Translations under genes and position numbers: made by a program
In this document: positions 46,331-54,957 of the stretch, one piece after another
Layout: the number at the start of each line of letters is the position of its first letter
Position numbering within the stretch: the stretch's first letter is position 1
Notes under the pieces: generated by a model
Seen by the model: the letters and a program-made list of their open reading frames with translations, nothing else
Databases searched by the model: none
What the model was told of the DNA's origin: nothing
NCBI RefSeq assembly: GCF_002266425.1
Contig: NZ_NPMN01000016.1
Coordinates: 39,711 to 103,710, forward strand
DNA: 64,000 nt
DNA from: Tissierella sp. P1
GTDB taxonomy: Bacteria > Bacillota > Clostridia > Tissierellales > Tissierellaceae
Direction of reading: 5' to 3'

Positions 46331-47215
46331 ATGAAGAAAATAAAAGTGATTTTTAATCCGTCTTCAGGAAGACAATCTATGGAAAGACGGGTAGATCGTT
46401 TATGTAAATTGTTATTAGATGATGGATATTTAATTAGCAAGTTTATTACACAAAAAAAGGACGATGCCATGATTGAAACTATGAAAGCATGCAAGGAAGA
46501 TTGGGATATCATAGTTGCTAGTGGTGGTGACGGTACAGTAAATGAAGTGGCTAAAGGTATTGCGAATAGCGAGAGAAAAATACCGGTTGCCATTTTATCT
46601 TCAGGAACTGTTAATGATTTTGCTAATTACATGAAAATTCCCAAAAATATTATGGATTTTTATGATATGATTAAGAGGGAAAACACAATAGATGTGGATT
46701 TAGGAAAGGTTAATAGTGAATATTTTGTAAATGTAGCGGCAGGTGGACTTTTAACTAATGTAGGATACCAAGTTTTACCAGAGACTAAAATGGTATTGGG
46801 AAGAATGGCTTATTATATAGAGGGGTTGAAAGAGATAACCCTACAGAATTTTGAACCAATAAAATTAAGTGTGGAAAGCGAAGAGTGTTCTTTAGATGAA
46901 GAAGTATTGTTATTTCTCATATCCAACAGCTCATCTATTGGAGGTTTTAAAAAATTAGCACCAAAAGCAGATGTCCTAGATGGACTGTTAGATATAGTGA
47001 TTGTAAAAAAATCAGGAGTTCAAGACTTAGCCAATATTTTTATTAATATATTTAGTGGTGATCATATTAATCATCCAAATGTTGTATATTTTAAGTCAAA
47101 GAGTGTGAGATTAGATACTAGGGAGAAAGTGTCTATCGATATAGATGGTGAATATGGTGGTAAACTTCCTGCCACTTTTGAGATTGTACCGAAGGCCTTT
47201 AGAATTATAGTCTAA
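46331..47215 (+). CDS. YegS/DagK-family lipid kinase
   Basis: Diacylglycerol-kinase catalytic family, 294 residues. It begins KIKVIFNPSSGR and has the nucleotide-binding GGDGTVNEVAKGI, LSSGTVNDFANYM and VNVAAGGLLTNV, ending SIDIDGEYGGKLPATFEIVP. It phosphorylates a lipid (diacylglycerol or ceramide-like) at the membrane. A weak hairpin overlaps its stop codon (47207-47233). The MarR gene follows after 42 bases. Confidence 0.9.
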   Translation: MKKIKVIFNPSSGRQSMERRVDRLCKLLLDDGYLISKFITQKKDDAMIETMKACKEDWDIIVASGGDGTVNEVAKGIANSERKIPVAILSSGTVNDFANYMKIPKNIMDFYDMIKRENTIDVDLGKVNSEYFVNVAAGGLLTNVGYQVLPETKMVLGRMAYYIEGLKEITLQNFEPIKLSVESEECSLDEEVLLFLISNSSSIGGFKKLAPKADVLDGLLDIVIVKKSGVQDLANIFINIFSGDHINHPNVVYFKSKSVRLDTREKVSIDIDGEYGGKLPATFEIVPKAFRIIV

Positions 47216-47233
47216 ACAAAACTAGACTATTTT
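47207..47233 (+). terminator. Weak hairpin overlapping the lipid-kinase stop
   Basis: ATAGTCTA pairs with TAGACTAT (loop AACAAAAC) and is followed by TTT only. A marginal terminator, or a pause between the lipid kinase and MarR genes. Confidence 0.4.
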
Positions 47234-47257
47234 GAAAAGATAAAGAGGAGGATACAA

Positions 47258-47704
47258 ATGAACGAAAATGTAAGCTGTGAAAATGTAGCTAATATAGAAA
47301 AATATCTAAGAAAAGTAGATTATATCATAAGGAGAAAAGGGAGAGAAATATTATCTGACTTTAATATTACTGTACCTCAATTTTCAGCTTTACAGATTCT
47401 TATAAACCAAGGGAATATGACAATTGGAGAATTAAGCCAGAAAATGGCTTTGGCATGTAGCACTATTACAGATCTTATTGATCGCATGGAAAAAGCGGAG
47501 TTAGTAGTAAGAAAAAAAGATGAGAAAGATAAAAGGGTTGTAAGAGTAGAGGTATTACCTAACGGTTATGATATTTTGGAAAAAGTGTTAAATAAGCGTA
47601 TTGACTTCTTATCAGGAAAGTTAAGTAATTTTAGTGATGATGATAAAAATAGATTACACTTGGGATTAAAAGCCTTATATGAGGCAATGAAGGATGAATC
47701 ATAA
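47258..47704 (+). CDS. MarR-family transcriptional regulator
   Basis: A 148-residue winged-helix repressor. It has a helical dimer region (EKYLRKVDYIIRRKGREILSDFNITVPQFSALQIL), then the DNA-binding wing (MTIGELSQKMALACSTITDLIDRMEKAELVVRKKDEKDKRVVRVEVLPNG) with the typical D-x-R wing. AGAGGAGG precedes the ATG. The huge kinase-like/GGDEF gene starts 27 bases later, so this regulator may control it. Confidence 0.92.
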   Translation: MNENVSCENVANIEKYLRKVDYIIRRKGREILSDFNITVPQFSALQILINQGNMTIGELSQKMALACSTITDLIDRMEKAELVVRKKDEKDKRVVRVEVLPNGYDILEKVLNKRIDFLSGKLSNFSDDDKNRLHLGLKALYEAMKDES

Positions 47705-47731
47705 GATTAGATGTAAAAAAGAGGGGATAAC

Positions 47732-50700
47732 ATGAAAATTGTCGACAATAGATATAAGATTGAAAAGGTTTTAGAGGATACGTTATATTTTGAGACGTAT
47801 AAAGTATCTGATCTATGGGAAGACGATAAAATTCAATTGATGAAGCTTTATCACTTTGATGTTCAAAGAGAATTAATAAATTATTTTATCGACAATTTTA
47901 TTTATTTATCAAACATTAATCATAAGCATATATTGTCTAGTGAAAAGTTTAACCTAGTTAAGACAATAGATACTAAAAAGGTAAATATGTTGTTATATTA
48001 TTCTATATCTGAATATATTCATAGTCCTAGATTAAGTGATATAAAAGAAGAGCTAAGTTTGGAAGAAAAGCTTAAAGTTCTATTAGATATTATAGCAACA
48101 ATCGATTTTTTACATTTTAGAGGTTTCACATACAAATTATTAAATCCTTCAGAAATATTTATAACTAGAGATAGAAGTATAAAACTTACGGATTTAGCTA
48201 CTATTGTTGAAAAAAGATACAATTCTCATTATGATGATTTAACAAGATATTTCATATCTCCCGAAGCGTTAATAAATAGGGATGAAAATGATAAAAAAGT
48301 AGATTATTTTTCATTAGGTGTGTTAATTAAATATTTATTACTACAGGATTTTCTAGTTGATGATGTAGACTCATTTGTATATAATGAGGAAGGTATTTTA
48401 ACTACAGAACAAAAACAAAAGCTAAGTAATATTATTAAACAACTTACTAAGAGAGATTTCATTACAAGAGATGTAAACCTATTGGAGATTATAGATGAAA
48501 TAAATAATATTTTTAGCCTAAATCATTCCTATGATTTAATAGAAAGCAGAAGTTCTTTATCCTTTAATAATAAAATCATTGGTAGGGAGAAAGAAATTCA
48601 TAAGTCCATGTTAATAGATGATGATATAGTAAATGGAACTAATAGATATAAAGGTTTAGTTGTAAATGCCGATTTTGGAGTCGGAAAGTCAAGATTCCTC
48701 AGTGAAATATCTCATAGATTAAGACTAAAAGGTAGAGATGTGTATTTTATTGGGATACATGAAAGTATAAGTAATGATTTACTAGATATGTCAAACATAT
48801 TAAAACAATCTATGAAGGATACACCATCTGAACTTATAGAGAAATATAGAAATGAGTTGTCACGAATACTTCCAGAGTTAAGATTAAATATTGATGAAGG
48901 CATAGATACTGATTTAAATCAAAAAACAGAAAGATTTAGGTTATATAATAGAATTGCAAATTATTTTACGGAGCTTTCTAAAGAGAAGATAATATATATT
49001 ATTATTGATGATATACAGAAATGCAACAGTAATTTTGTAATGCTTTTAGATTATCTAATTAAAAACGTTAAAGGAAATAATGTGTTTTTTATTTTTTCTT
49101 TTGAAGGAAGTCATGGAGAAGAAACTACTTTAGTTAAAGAGAAAATAAATGAGTGGAAAATGGATTCATATGTAATGGATATGGAACTGCATAAGCTTGG
49201 ATTAGAAGAAATTGGATTTATGGTTAAGAATATATTAGGTATGTCTCGTATACCACACAATTTAGCATCAGTCTTATATAAAGAAAGTCAAGGAAATCCC
49301 AGACATATAGAATATATTATTAAGCATTTATATAATATAGGAGAATTTTATATTAACATTGATGGCAAATGGCATAGAAAAGGTGATAGTTATTCAGATT
49401 TGTACTTTCCAACTGATTTTGATGATGCCTTTAAAAAACAGCTAGATATTATTAAAAAGAATTATTTTGATGTATTTAAAGTAATGGCAATATTTGATGA
49501 TGTACTGCATAAAAAGATATTGATGAATATGTTAGATATAGAACAAAGTAAGCTGGAAAAAGATTTAGATGAGTTAACTAGTTTAAAGCTTATCGATGAA
49601 AGGTTAGCAGACTGGGGATATAGTTATAGTATAAATAGTAGTGAACTAAAGAAGTTAGTATATTATGAAATTCCTCAGGATGAAAAAGAAAATTTGCATA
49701 GAAAGGCATCTAAGATTATTCAGGATTTTTACGGTGATGATCTAGATCTAGTATTAGAAGAATTAATATATCATTTAATTAAATCTAATCAATCTGAGAA
49801 AGCTCTAAATATAATTCTAGGAGGTTTTGAGAAACTAGAAAATAGGTATAGTACTTATGCCAGATTATTGCTTGAGAAAGCATATAATATAGCAAAGGAT
49901 AGTAAAGGCACAATTAAACTAAAGATTCTAGAGAAATTAGTAGACATATACTCTTTGAAGGGTGAAACGGAAAAAGGAGACGCCTATTTAGAAGACTATC
50001 AGAAGGAAGCAGGAAGGTTAAGTGATTTTAAACATATAATTAAAGGCATGTCTATTACTGTAGATAATTATTATCGAAAAGGACAAAACCATTTGGCGTT
50101 TAAATATATTGAAGATATAGAAAAAATATCTACAGAAAATCATATAATTGAGGGTAATATTATAGCTTTATCTTTAAGAGCTAGAATAGGTATAAGTAAT
50201 GGGGAGCTAAAAGAAACAGAAGAACTCTTATATAAGGCTATTACTTTATCTGAAACTTATGAAATTAAGACATATTTAGGTACTATATATAACCGTTTAG
50301 GATTAATTAAAGCTTTAAGTGGAAATATAAAGGAAGCTATAGAGAATTATGAAAAGAGTATTCTATATCATCAAGAAACCGATAGCCTAGTAGAAGCTAC
50401 TAGACCGATTAATAACATTGGTACTATATATGCAGACCATTATGCAAATAATGAGAAAGCAATGGAGAATTATAGAAGAGGTCTAGGAATTGCAACTAAA
50501 TTCGGTGTCCAAGAAGTAGAAATAATTTTTCTAAACAATATTGCTGAACTATATATGAGGAATTACGAGTTTGAGAAAGCACTTAAATATATGAAGGAAG
50601 TTAAAAAAGGTGCTATAGAATTACAGGACTTAAATGGAATTTTAATATCTAATATTAATATGGGTATTATATATTTAGCTACTTCTGAATATAACAATGC

Positions 50701-53110
50701 TTCTGAATGTTATGCATATTTAAAAGAAATATTTGAAACTAAGCAAATTTTAGACTTAGAGCTCAACGTTGGTTATCATAATTTTCTGGGAGAATTTTAT
50801 GGATATATGGGACAATGGGAAAAAGGTATAGAAGAGTCGCAAGTTGCTGGAGATTTATGTAAGGAATTTAATGCTAGAGAATATTTAAAGGCACAGTGTA
50901 GAATAATTTATTTCAAATTTTTTAATGAATCTTATTTTAATAAGGATGAGATAGAAAAAATTAGAGAGTTATATAGGAAAACAGAACTAATACAGGAACG
51001 AAAAAAAGCATTGCTTTACTTTTCTATAATCAGTATTTTATGCGGAGATATTGATTATGCATTAGACTTACTCGAAGAAGATTCTAACTTAATAAATTTA
51101 ACAAAAGTAGAATTTTTAGATATTATGAGAGAAGTCATATTATATATTATTGACTCTACAGACAAATCCATTGAAGATTTAATTTTTGTTGAAGAAAAAA
51201 AGGTACAAGATAATCTATTTTCCTCAAGGCTATTTTTAAATATAGTAATTGGGTTTAAGTTGTATTGTAAAAGAAAATATAAGCAGGCTATTAAATATTT
51301 AGTAGAAGCATTAGATATTATCTATAGGTTATCTTTGAAGATATATGACGTAAACTTTAAATTTAGTTATATTAAAAGTAGAAAGGGAGACTTAATAAAA
51401 GAGAGAATCTTTACGGCCGTAGAAAAAGAATATGCTTGCCAATTGGACTATCTTCCTTTAGAGAGCATAAGTGACGAAAATATATATGAATATTTTGATA
51501 TAACTCCAATTATCGATGGAATAGGTAGTGAAGAATTTGTAAGGATTACACAATTAGAATATTATGGTGAAGCTTTAGATATTAAAAACACAGAAAATTT
51601 AATATCTAAACTCAGTGATAATTTTAGATATAATCTTGATTTAATATTGTCTTATTTGGGGAAGGAATCTTTTGCAAAAAGAGGATTTATTTTAAGCTAT
51701 AATGAGAAAAAGAAAGAATATGAAATAATTTCATCTCTAGATAAAAAATTTGATTATAAAATCAATGAGGGTATTTTAAATTTAGCAGATAGATCTAAGA
51801 GGGGAATTTTAATAAATAGCAATTTTAGTATGGCTTATAATCAAAGATATAGAGAGTTTTTATCAAATGACATTAAAGGTATAATGTGCGTGCCAATAAT
51901 TATATTTGAAGAAGAAAATGAAAAAAAAGTTGATAGAAGGAAATATTCTTCAGATGAAAGTATAACTCAAGGTTATATCTACTTAGAAACGGATAAGGTT
52001 TTCAATAGATTTGATATTGATAGACTTCAATTGATTAGAAATCTTTCTTATCTAATATTTATTAACTTGGAAAATAATAAGCTAAGGTTAATGGCAACAA
52101 CTGATAAGCTTACTAGTACATTTACTAGAAAGTATTATGAAGCAAAATTTGACCAACTTATCAGTAAAACTAAGTCTAACAATGGGAACTTCTCTATTTT
52201 GATGCTAGACATTGATAAATTTAAAAATGTAAATGATAACTATGGGCATAGAAAGGGAGATGAAATTTTAGCCTCAATAGGAAATGCTCTAAAATCAACG
52301 ATTAGGGGCACTGATATTGTAGCTCGATATGGTGGCGAAGAATTTATCGTATTGCTTAAAAATACAACGGAAGAAGAGGCATATAATATTGCTGAAAAAG
52401 TGCGAAAAAATATAGAGTCTTTAAAAATTCAAGGAATAGATCACCCTGTTACTGTAAGTATAGGTATATCTCTTTATCCGCAACATAGTCAATTTAAGGA
52501 GGATTTAATTGAAAAGGCTGACCAAGCTTTATACCATGCAAAGGAGACAGGTAGGAATAAAGCTATTTTATGGAATGCCCAAATGGATAATACGATAAAT
52601 AGAGTTGATAAGCTTGCTGGAATTCTAACAGGTAGCATGGATGAAGATAATAGAAATATTTTAGCCCTTATGGATATTATTGAGTTAATTAGAGAGAATC
52701 GCGATATTAAAGGAAAAACATTTACGTTTTTAGGAAGATTATTAGAGACCATAGATGCGGAATGGGCAACTATGATGATTATTGAAAAGAATAAAGATGC
52801 AAAAAAATATTTTACTCGGGCTAGATTTGATGATGATTGGGTAGAAACTCCTCCTTTAAATCATAAGATTATTGATAGAGTAATAGATAGTAAAAAAGGA
52901 GAATTTTTAATAGATTGGGATAATATAGACAATGTTGATTCTTTATCTGGATTGCCCAATTGGCAATCAATTATAGTATTACCATTAATAAAGGATGAAG
53001 GAGTAAAAGGTATTCTATATATTTCCACTTCTTTGAAGAATAAAGAGTTTGATTTTAATAGCTTTAATCTATCTAAGAACTTTGGCAATATATTTGCGTC
53101 TATAGTTTAA
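47732..53110 (+). CDS. Giant signalling protein: pseudokinase - STAND-like ATPase - TPR - GAF - GGDEF - GAF (1792 aa)
   Basis: Domain order by eye: Ser/Thr-kinase fold (about 1-260); ATPase with Walker A-like ADFGVGKSRF (313-321) and Walker B IIYIIIDDIQ (about 420); winged-helix-like linker; TPR region (about 690-1110, e.g. AIENYEKSILYHQ, AMENYRRGLGI); GAF (about 1310-1450); GGDEF (about 1460-1610); GAF (about 1655-1792). The GGDEF site is YGGEEF (1534) with an RGTD inhibitory site five residues before it, so it should make c-di-GMP. The kinase catalytic loop reads YKLLNPSEIF instead of HRDLKPxN, and the DFG motif is DLA: catalytically dead. The length compares with known cyanobacterial and clostridial kinase-AAA-TPR signal proteins, but with a cyclase output. 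GAGGGGAT precedes the start. Confidence 0.85.
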   Translation: MKIVDNRYKIEKVLEDTLYFETYKVSDLWEDDKIQLMKLYHFDVQRELINYFIDNFIYLSNINHKHILSSEKFNLVKTIDTKKVNMLLYYSISEYIHSPRLSDIKEELSLEEKLKVLLDIIATIDFLHFRGFTYKLLNPSEIFITRDRSIKLTDLATIVEKRYNSHYDDLTRYFISPEALINRDENDKKVDYFSLGVLIKYLLLQDFLVDDVDSFVYNEEGILTTEQKQKLSNIIKQLTKRDFITRDVNLLEIIDEINNIFSLNHSYDLIESRSSLSFNNKIIGREKEIHKSMLIDDDIVNGTNRYKGLVVNADFGVGKSRFLSEISHRLRLKGRDVYFIGIHESISNDLLDMSNILKQSMKDTPSELIEKYRNELSRILPELRLNIDEGIDTDLNQKTERFRLYNRIANYFTELSKEKIIYIIIDDIQKCNSNFVMLLDYLIKNVKGNNVFFIFSFEGSHGEETTLVKEKINEWKMDSYVMDMELHKLGLEEIGFMVKNILGMSRIPHNLASVLYKESQGNPRHIEYIIKHLYNIGEFYINIDGKWHRKGDSYSDLYFPTDFDDAFKKQLDIIKKNYFDVFKVMAIFDDVLHKKILMNMLDIEQSKLEKDLDELTSLKLIDERLADWGYSYSINSSELKKLVYYEIPQDEKENLHRKASKIIQDFYGDDLDLVLEELIYHLIKSNQSEKALNIILGGFEKLENRYSTYARLLLEKAYNIAKDSKGTIKLKILEKLVDIYSLKGETEKGDAYLEDYQKEAGRLSDFKHIIKGMSITVDNYYRKGQNHLAFKYIEDIEKISTENHIIEGNIIALSLRARIGISNGELKETEELLYKAITLSETYEIKTYLGTIYNRLGLIKALSGNIKEAIENYEKSILYHQETDSLVEATRPINNIGTIYADHYANNEKAMENYRRGLGIATKFGVQEVEIIFLNNIAELYMRNYEFEKALKYMKEVKKGAIELQDLNGILISNINMGIIYLATSEYNNASECYAYLKEIFETKQILDLELNVGYHNFLGEFYGYMGQWEKGIEESQVAGDLCKEFNAREYLKAQCRIIYFKFFNESYFNKDEIEKIRELYRKTELIQERKKALLYFSIISILCGDIDYALDLLEEDSNLINLTKVEFLDIMREVILYIIDSTDKSIEDLIFVEEKKVQDNLFSSRLFLNIVIGFKLYCKRKYKQAIKYLVEALDIIYRLSLKIYDVNFKFSYIKSRKGDLIKERIFTAVEKEYACQLDYLPLESISDENIYEYFDITPIIDGIGSEEFVRITQLEYYGEALDIKNTENLISKLSDNFRYNLDLILSYLGKESFAKRGFILSYNEKKKEYEIISSLDKKFDYKINEGILNLADRSKRGILINSNFSMAYNQRYREFLSNDIKGIMCVPIIIFEEENEKKVDRRKYSSDESITQGYIYLETDKVFNRFDIDRLQLIRNLSYLIFINLENNKLRLMATTDKLTSTFTRKYYEAKFDQLISKTKSNNGNFSILMLDIDKFKNVNDNYGHRKGDEILASIGNALKSTIRGTDIVARYGGEEFIVLLKNTTEEEAYNIAEKVRKNIESLKIQGIDHPVTVSIGISLYPQHSQFKEDLIEKADQALYHAKETGRNKAILWNAQMDNTINRVDKLAGILTGSMDEDNRNILALMDIIELIRENRDIKGKTFTFLGRLLETIDAEWATMMIIEKNKDAKKYFTRARFDDDWVETPPLNHKIIDRVIDSKKGEFLIDWDNIDNVDSLSGLPNWQSIIVLPLIKDEGVKGILYISTSLKNKEFDFNSFNLSKNFGNIFASIV

Positions 53111-53210
53111 TAAAAGAAGAGTTAGTAGAATAAGGAGGATTGTTTTACAACCCATAGGAAAATTCAAATTGAAATAGGATGGAATTTTCCTATAGATTAT
53201 AAAAAATATT

Positions 53211-53239
53211 TACTATTTTATACTATATTATGATATAAT
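53211..53239 (+). promoter_or_regulatory. Possible promoter of the hut leader
   Basis: TTACTA, 17-base spacer and perfect TATAAT lie about 180 bases before hutH and upstream of the leader terminator. The -35 is weak. Confidence 0.45.
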
Positions 53240-53287
53240 TAATTAAAGGTTTAGAAAAATTTCCATCATTAAAAAGTAGGGGAGATT

Positions 53288-53344
53288 ATGTCTAAGAATT
53301 TATTTACTTTAAGAAAATCTATTAAATTAAAAAACCACAGATAA
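53288..53344 (+). CDS. Possible 18-codon leader ORF before hutH
   Basis: ATG with GGGGAG just upstream encodes MSKNLFTLRKSIKLKNHR and stops inside the following terminator hairpin. Too short to judge as a protein. Its position between promoter and terminator resembles a regulatory leader peptide, and it ends in one His codon two codons before the stop. Confidence 0.35.
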   Translation: MSKNLFTLRKSIKLKNHR

Positions 53345-53359
53345 TTCTGTGGTTTTTTT
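53333..53359 (+). terminator. Leader terminator before hutH
   Basis: The stem AACCACAGA against TCTGTGGTT has loop TAAT and seven T residues. It lies 56 bases before hutH. No separate strong promoter is visible between it and hutH, so transcription of the operon may have to pass it. Confidence 0.85.
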
Positions 53360-53415
53360 ATGCACTTTAGTTAGGTAGTGAAATATATTAATGAATTTAA
53401 ATGGAGGGGGATATT

Positions 53416-54945
53416 ATGGGAAAAGTATTTATTAATGGCAATGGTTTAACCTTGGAAGAATTTATAAGGGTGGTAAGATTAGGAGTAGAAGTAGAATTGT
53501 CTAAAGAGGCAGTTGCTAGGGTAGAAAAAGCTAGGGCCTTAGTTGATAAATTCGTAGACGAAAATAAGGTTGTCTATGGTATAACTACAGGCTTTGGAAA
53601 ATTCAGCGATGTAGTTATCACTGGAGAAGAAACGAAAATATTACAAAGGAACCTTATTATAAGTCATGCTTGTGGGGTAGGGAATCCTTTAGATGAAGAT
53701 ATAGTTAGGGGTATTATGCTACTTAGAGCAAATGCATTGTCTAAAGGTTTCTCTGGTATAAGACTATCTACACTAAATACTTTAGTTGAAATGTTAAATA
53801 AAGGAGTACATCCAATTATACCTGAAAAGGGATCTCTTGGAGCTAGTGGAGATTTAGCGCCACTATCTCATATGGTATTAGTTATGATAGGAGAAGGAGA
53901 AGCTATATATCAAGGAAAGAGAATGTCTGGCAAGGAAGCTATGGAAAAGGCAGAAATACCAACTATTGAATTAACTTCTAAGGAAGGATTAGCTCTGATT
54001 AATGGAACTCAAGTCATGACATCAATTGGTGCCTTAACAATATATGATACTATTATGTTAAGTAAGACAGCTGATATAGCAGCTTCTTTAACAATAGAAG
54101 CTTTAAATGGTATAGTAGATGCGTTTGATTCCAGAGTTCATAGTGTAAGGGCTCATGAAGGTCAAGCAAATACAGGAAAAAATTTATTAGCTTTATTAGA
54201 GAAAAGTTCAATGGTGACTCGCCAAGGAGAATTAAGAGTGCAGGATGCATATTCTTTAAGGTGTATACCTCAAATACATGGTGGCAGCAAAGATTGTTTT
54301 GAATATGTAAGAGAAAAGATTGAGATCGAAATGAATTCTGCCACAGATAATCCTTTAATATTTGTTGAAGAGGAAGAAGTAATTTCAGGTGGTAATTTCC
54401 ATGGGCAGCCAATGGCCTTAAGCTTTGATTTTTTAGGTATAGGGTTATCTGAATTAGCTAATTTGTCTGAAAGGAGACTCGAAAGATTAGTAAATCCTTC
54501 TTTAAGTAATGGCTTGCCAGCATTTTTAGTTAATAAAGGTGGACTTAATTCGGGATTCATGATAGTTCAATATTCAGCAGCATCTTTGGTGTCAGAAAAT
54601 AAGGTGTTGGCACATCCAGCCAGTGTAGATTCTATACCATCATCTGCTAACCAAGAAGATCATGTATCTATGGGAACCATTGCTGCAAGAAAGGCTAGAG
54701 AAATAATGGGAAATGTGAGAAAAGTTCTAGCTATGGAAATTTTAGCTGCTTGTCAAGCAATTGATTTAAGAGGAAATAAAGGATTAGGAAAAGGAACTAA
54801 AATAGCTTATAATGTAATAAGAGATAGTGTCAAGTTTATGGAAGATGATAGAGTTATGTCTTTAGATATAAACAAATGCGAAGATATAATTAAATCTGAA
54901 AATATGGTAAATGCTGTTGAGAAAGAAATTGGAAGATTATTATAA
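53416..54945 (+). CDS. hutH: Histidine ammonia-lyase
   Basis: First step of histidine breakdown: L-histidine to trans-urocanate and ammonia, with a self-made MIO cofactor. The MIO triad Ala143-Ser144-Gly145 is in GSLGASGDLAPLSHMVL. Other family parts are VVYGITTGFGKFSDV, QRNLIISHACGVG, and NGTQVMTSIGAL. About 509 residues, full length. I start at ATG 53416 because GGAGGGGG ends five bases before it; an upstream ATG at 53401 overlaps that site. HutU follows 12 bases after the stop. Confidence 0.96.
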   Translation: MGKVFINGNGLTLEEFIRVVRLGVEVELSKEAVARVEKARALVDKFVDENKVVYGITTGFGKFSDVVITGEETKILQRNLIISHACGVGNPLDEDIVRGIMLLRANALSKGFSGIRLSTLNTLVEMLNKGVHPIIPEKGSLGASGDLAPLSHMVLVMIGEGEAIYQGKRMSGKEAMEKAEIPTIELTSKEGLALINGTQVMTSIGALTIYDTIMLSKTADIAASLTIEALNGIVDAFDSRVHSVRAHEGQANTGKNLLALLEKSSMVTRQGELRVQDAYSLRCIPQIHGGSKDCFEYVREKIEIEMNSATDNPLIFVEEEEVISGGNFHGQPMALSFDFLGIGLSELANLSERRLERLVNPSLSNGLPAFLVNKGGLNSGFMIVQYSAASLVSENKVLAHPASVDSIPSSANQEDHVSMGTIAARKAREIMGNVRKVLAMEILAACQAIDLRGNKGLGKGTKIAYNVIRDSVKFMEDDRVMSLDINKCEDIIKSENMVNAVEKEIGRLL

Positions 54946-54957
54946 GGGGGAGATTTT

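Noticed and set aside
53131..53156. AAGGAGG site followed by a five-codon frame after the giant protein.
   Set aside because: No meaningful ORF follows; likely chance or an untranslated remnant.
53154..53194. Inverted repeat ATAGGAAAAATTC / GAATTTTCCTAT, with a similar word at 37994-38006 and a related one at 24331.
   Set aside because: Only 11-13 bases are shared in a very AT-rich genome, no target-site duplication, and no larger common element. Not enough to call a mobile repeat.
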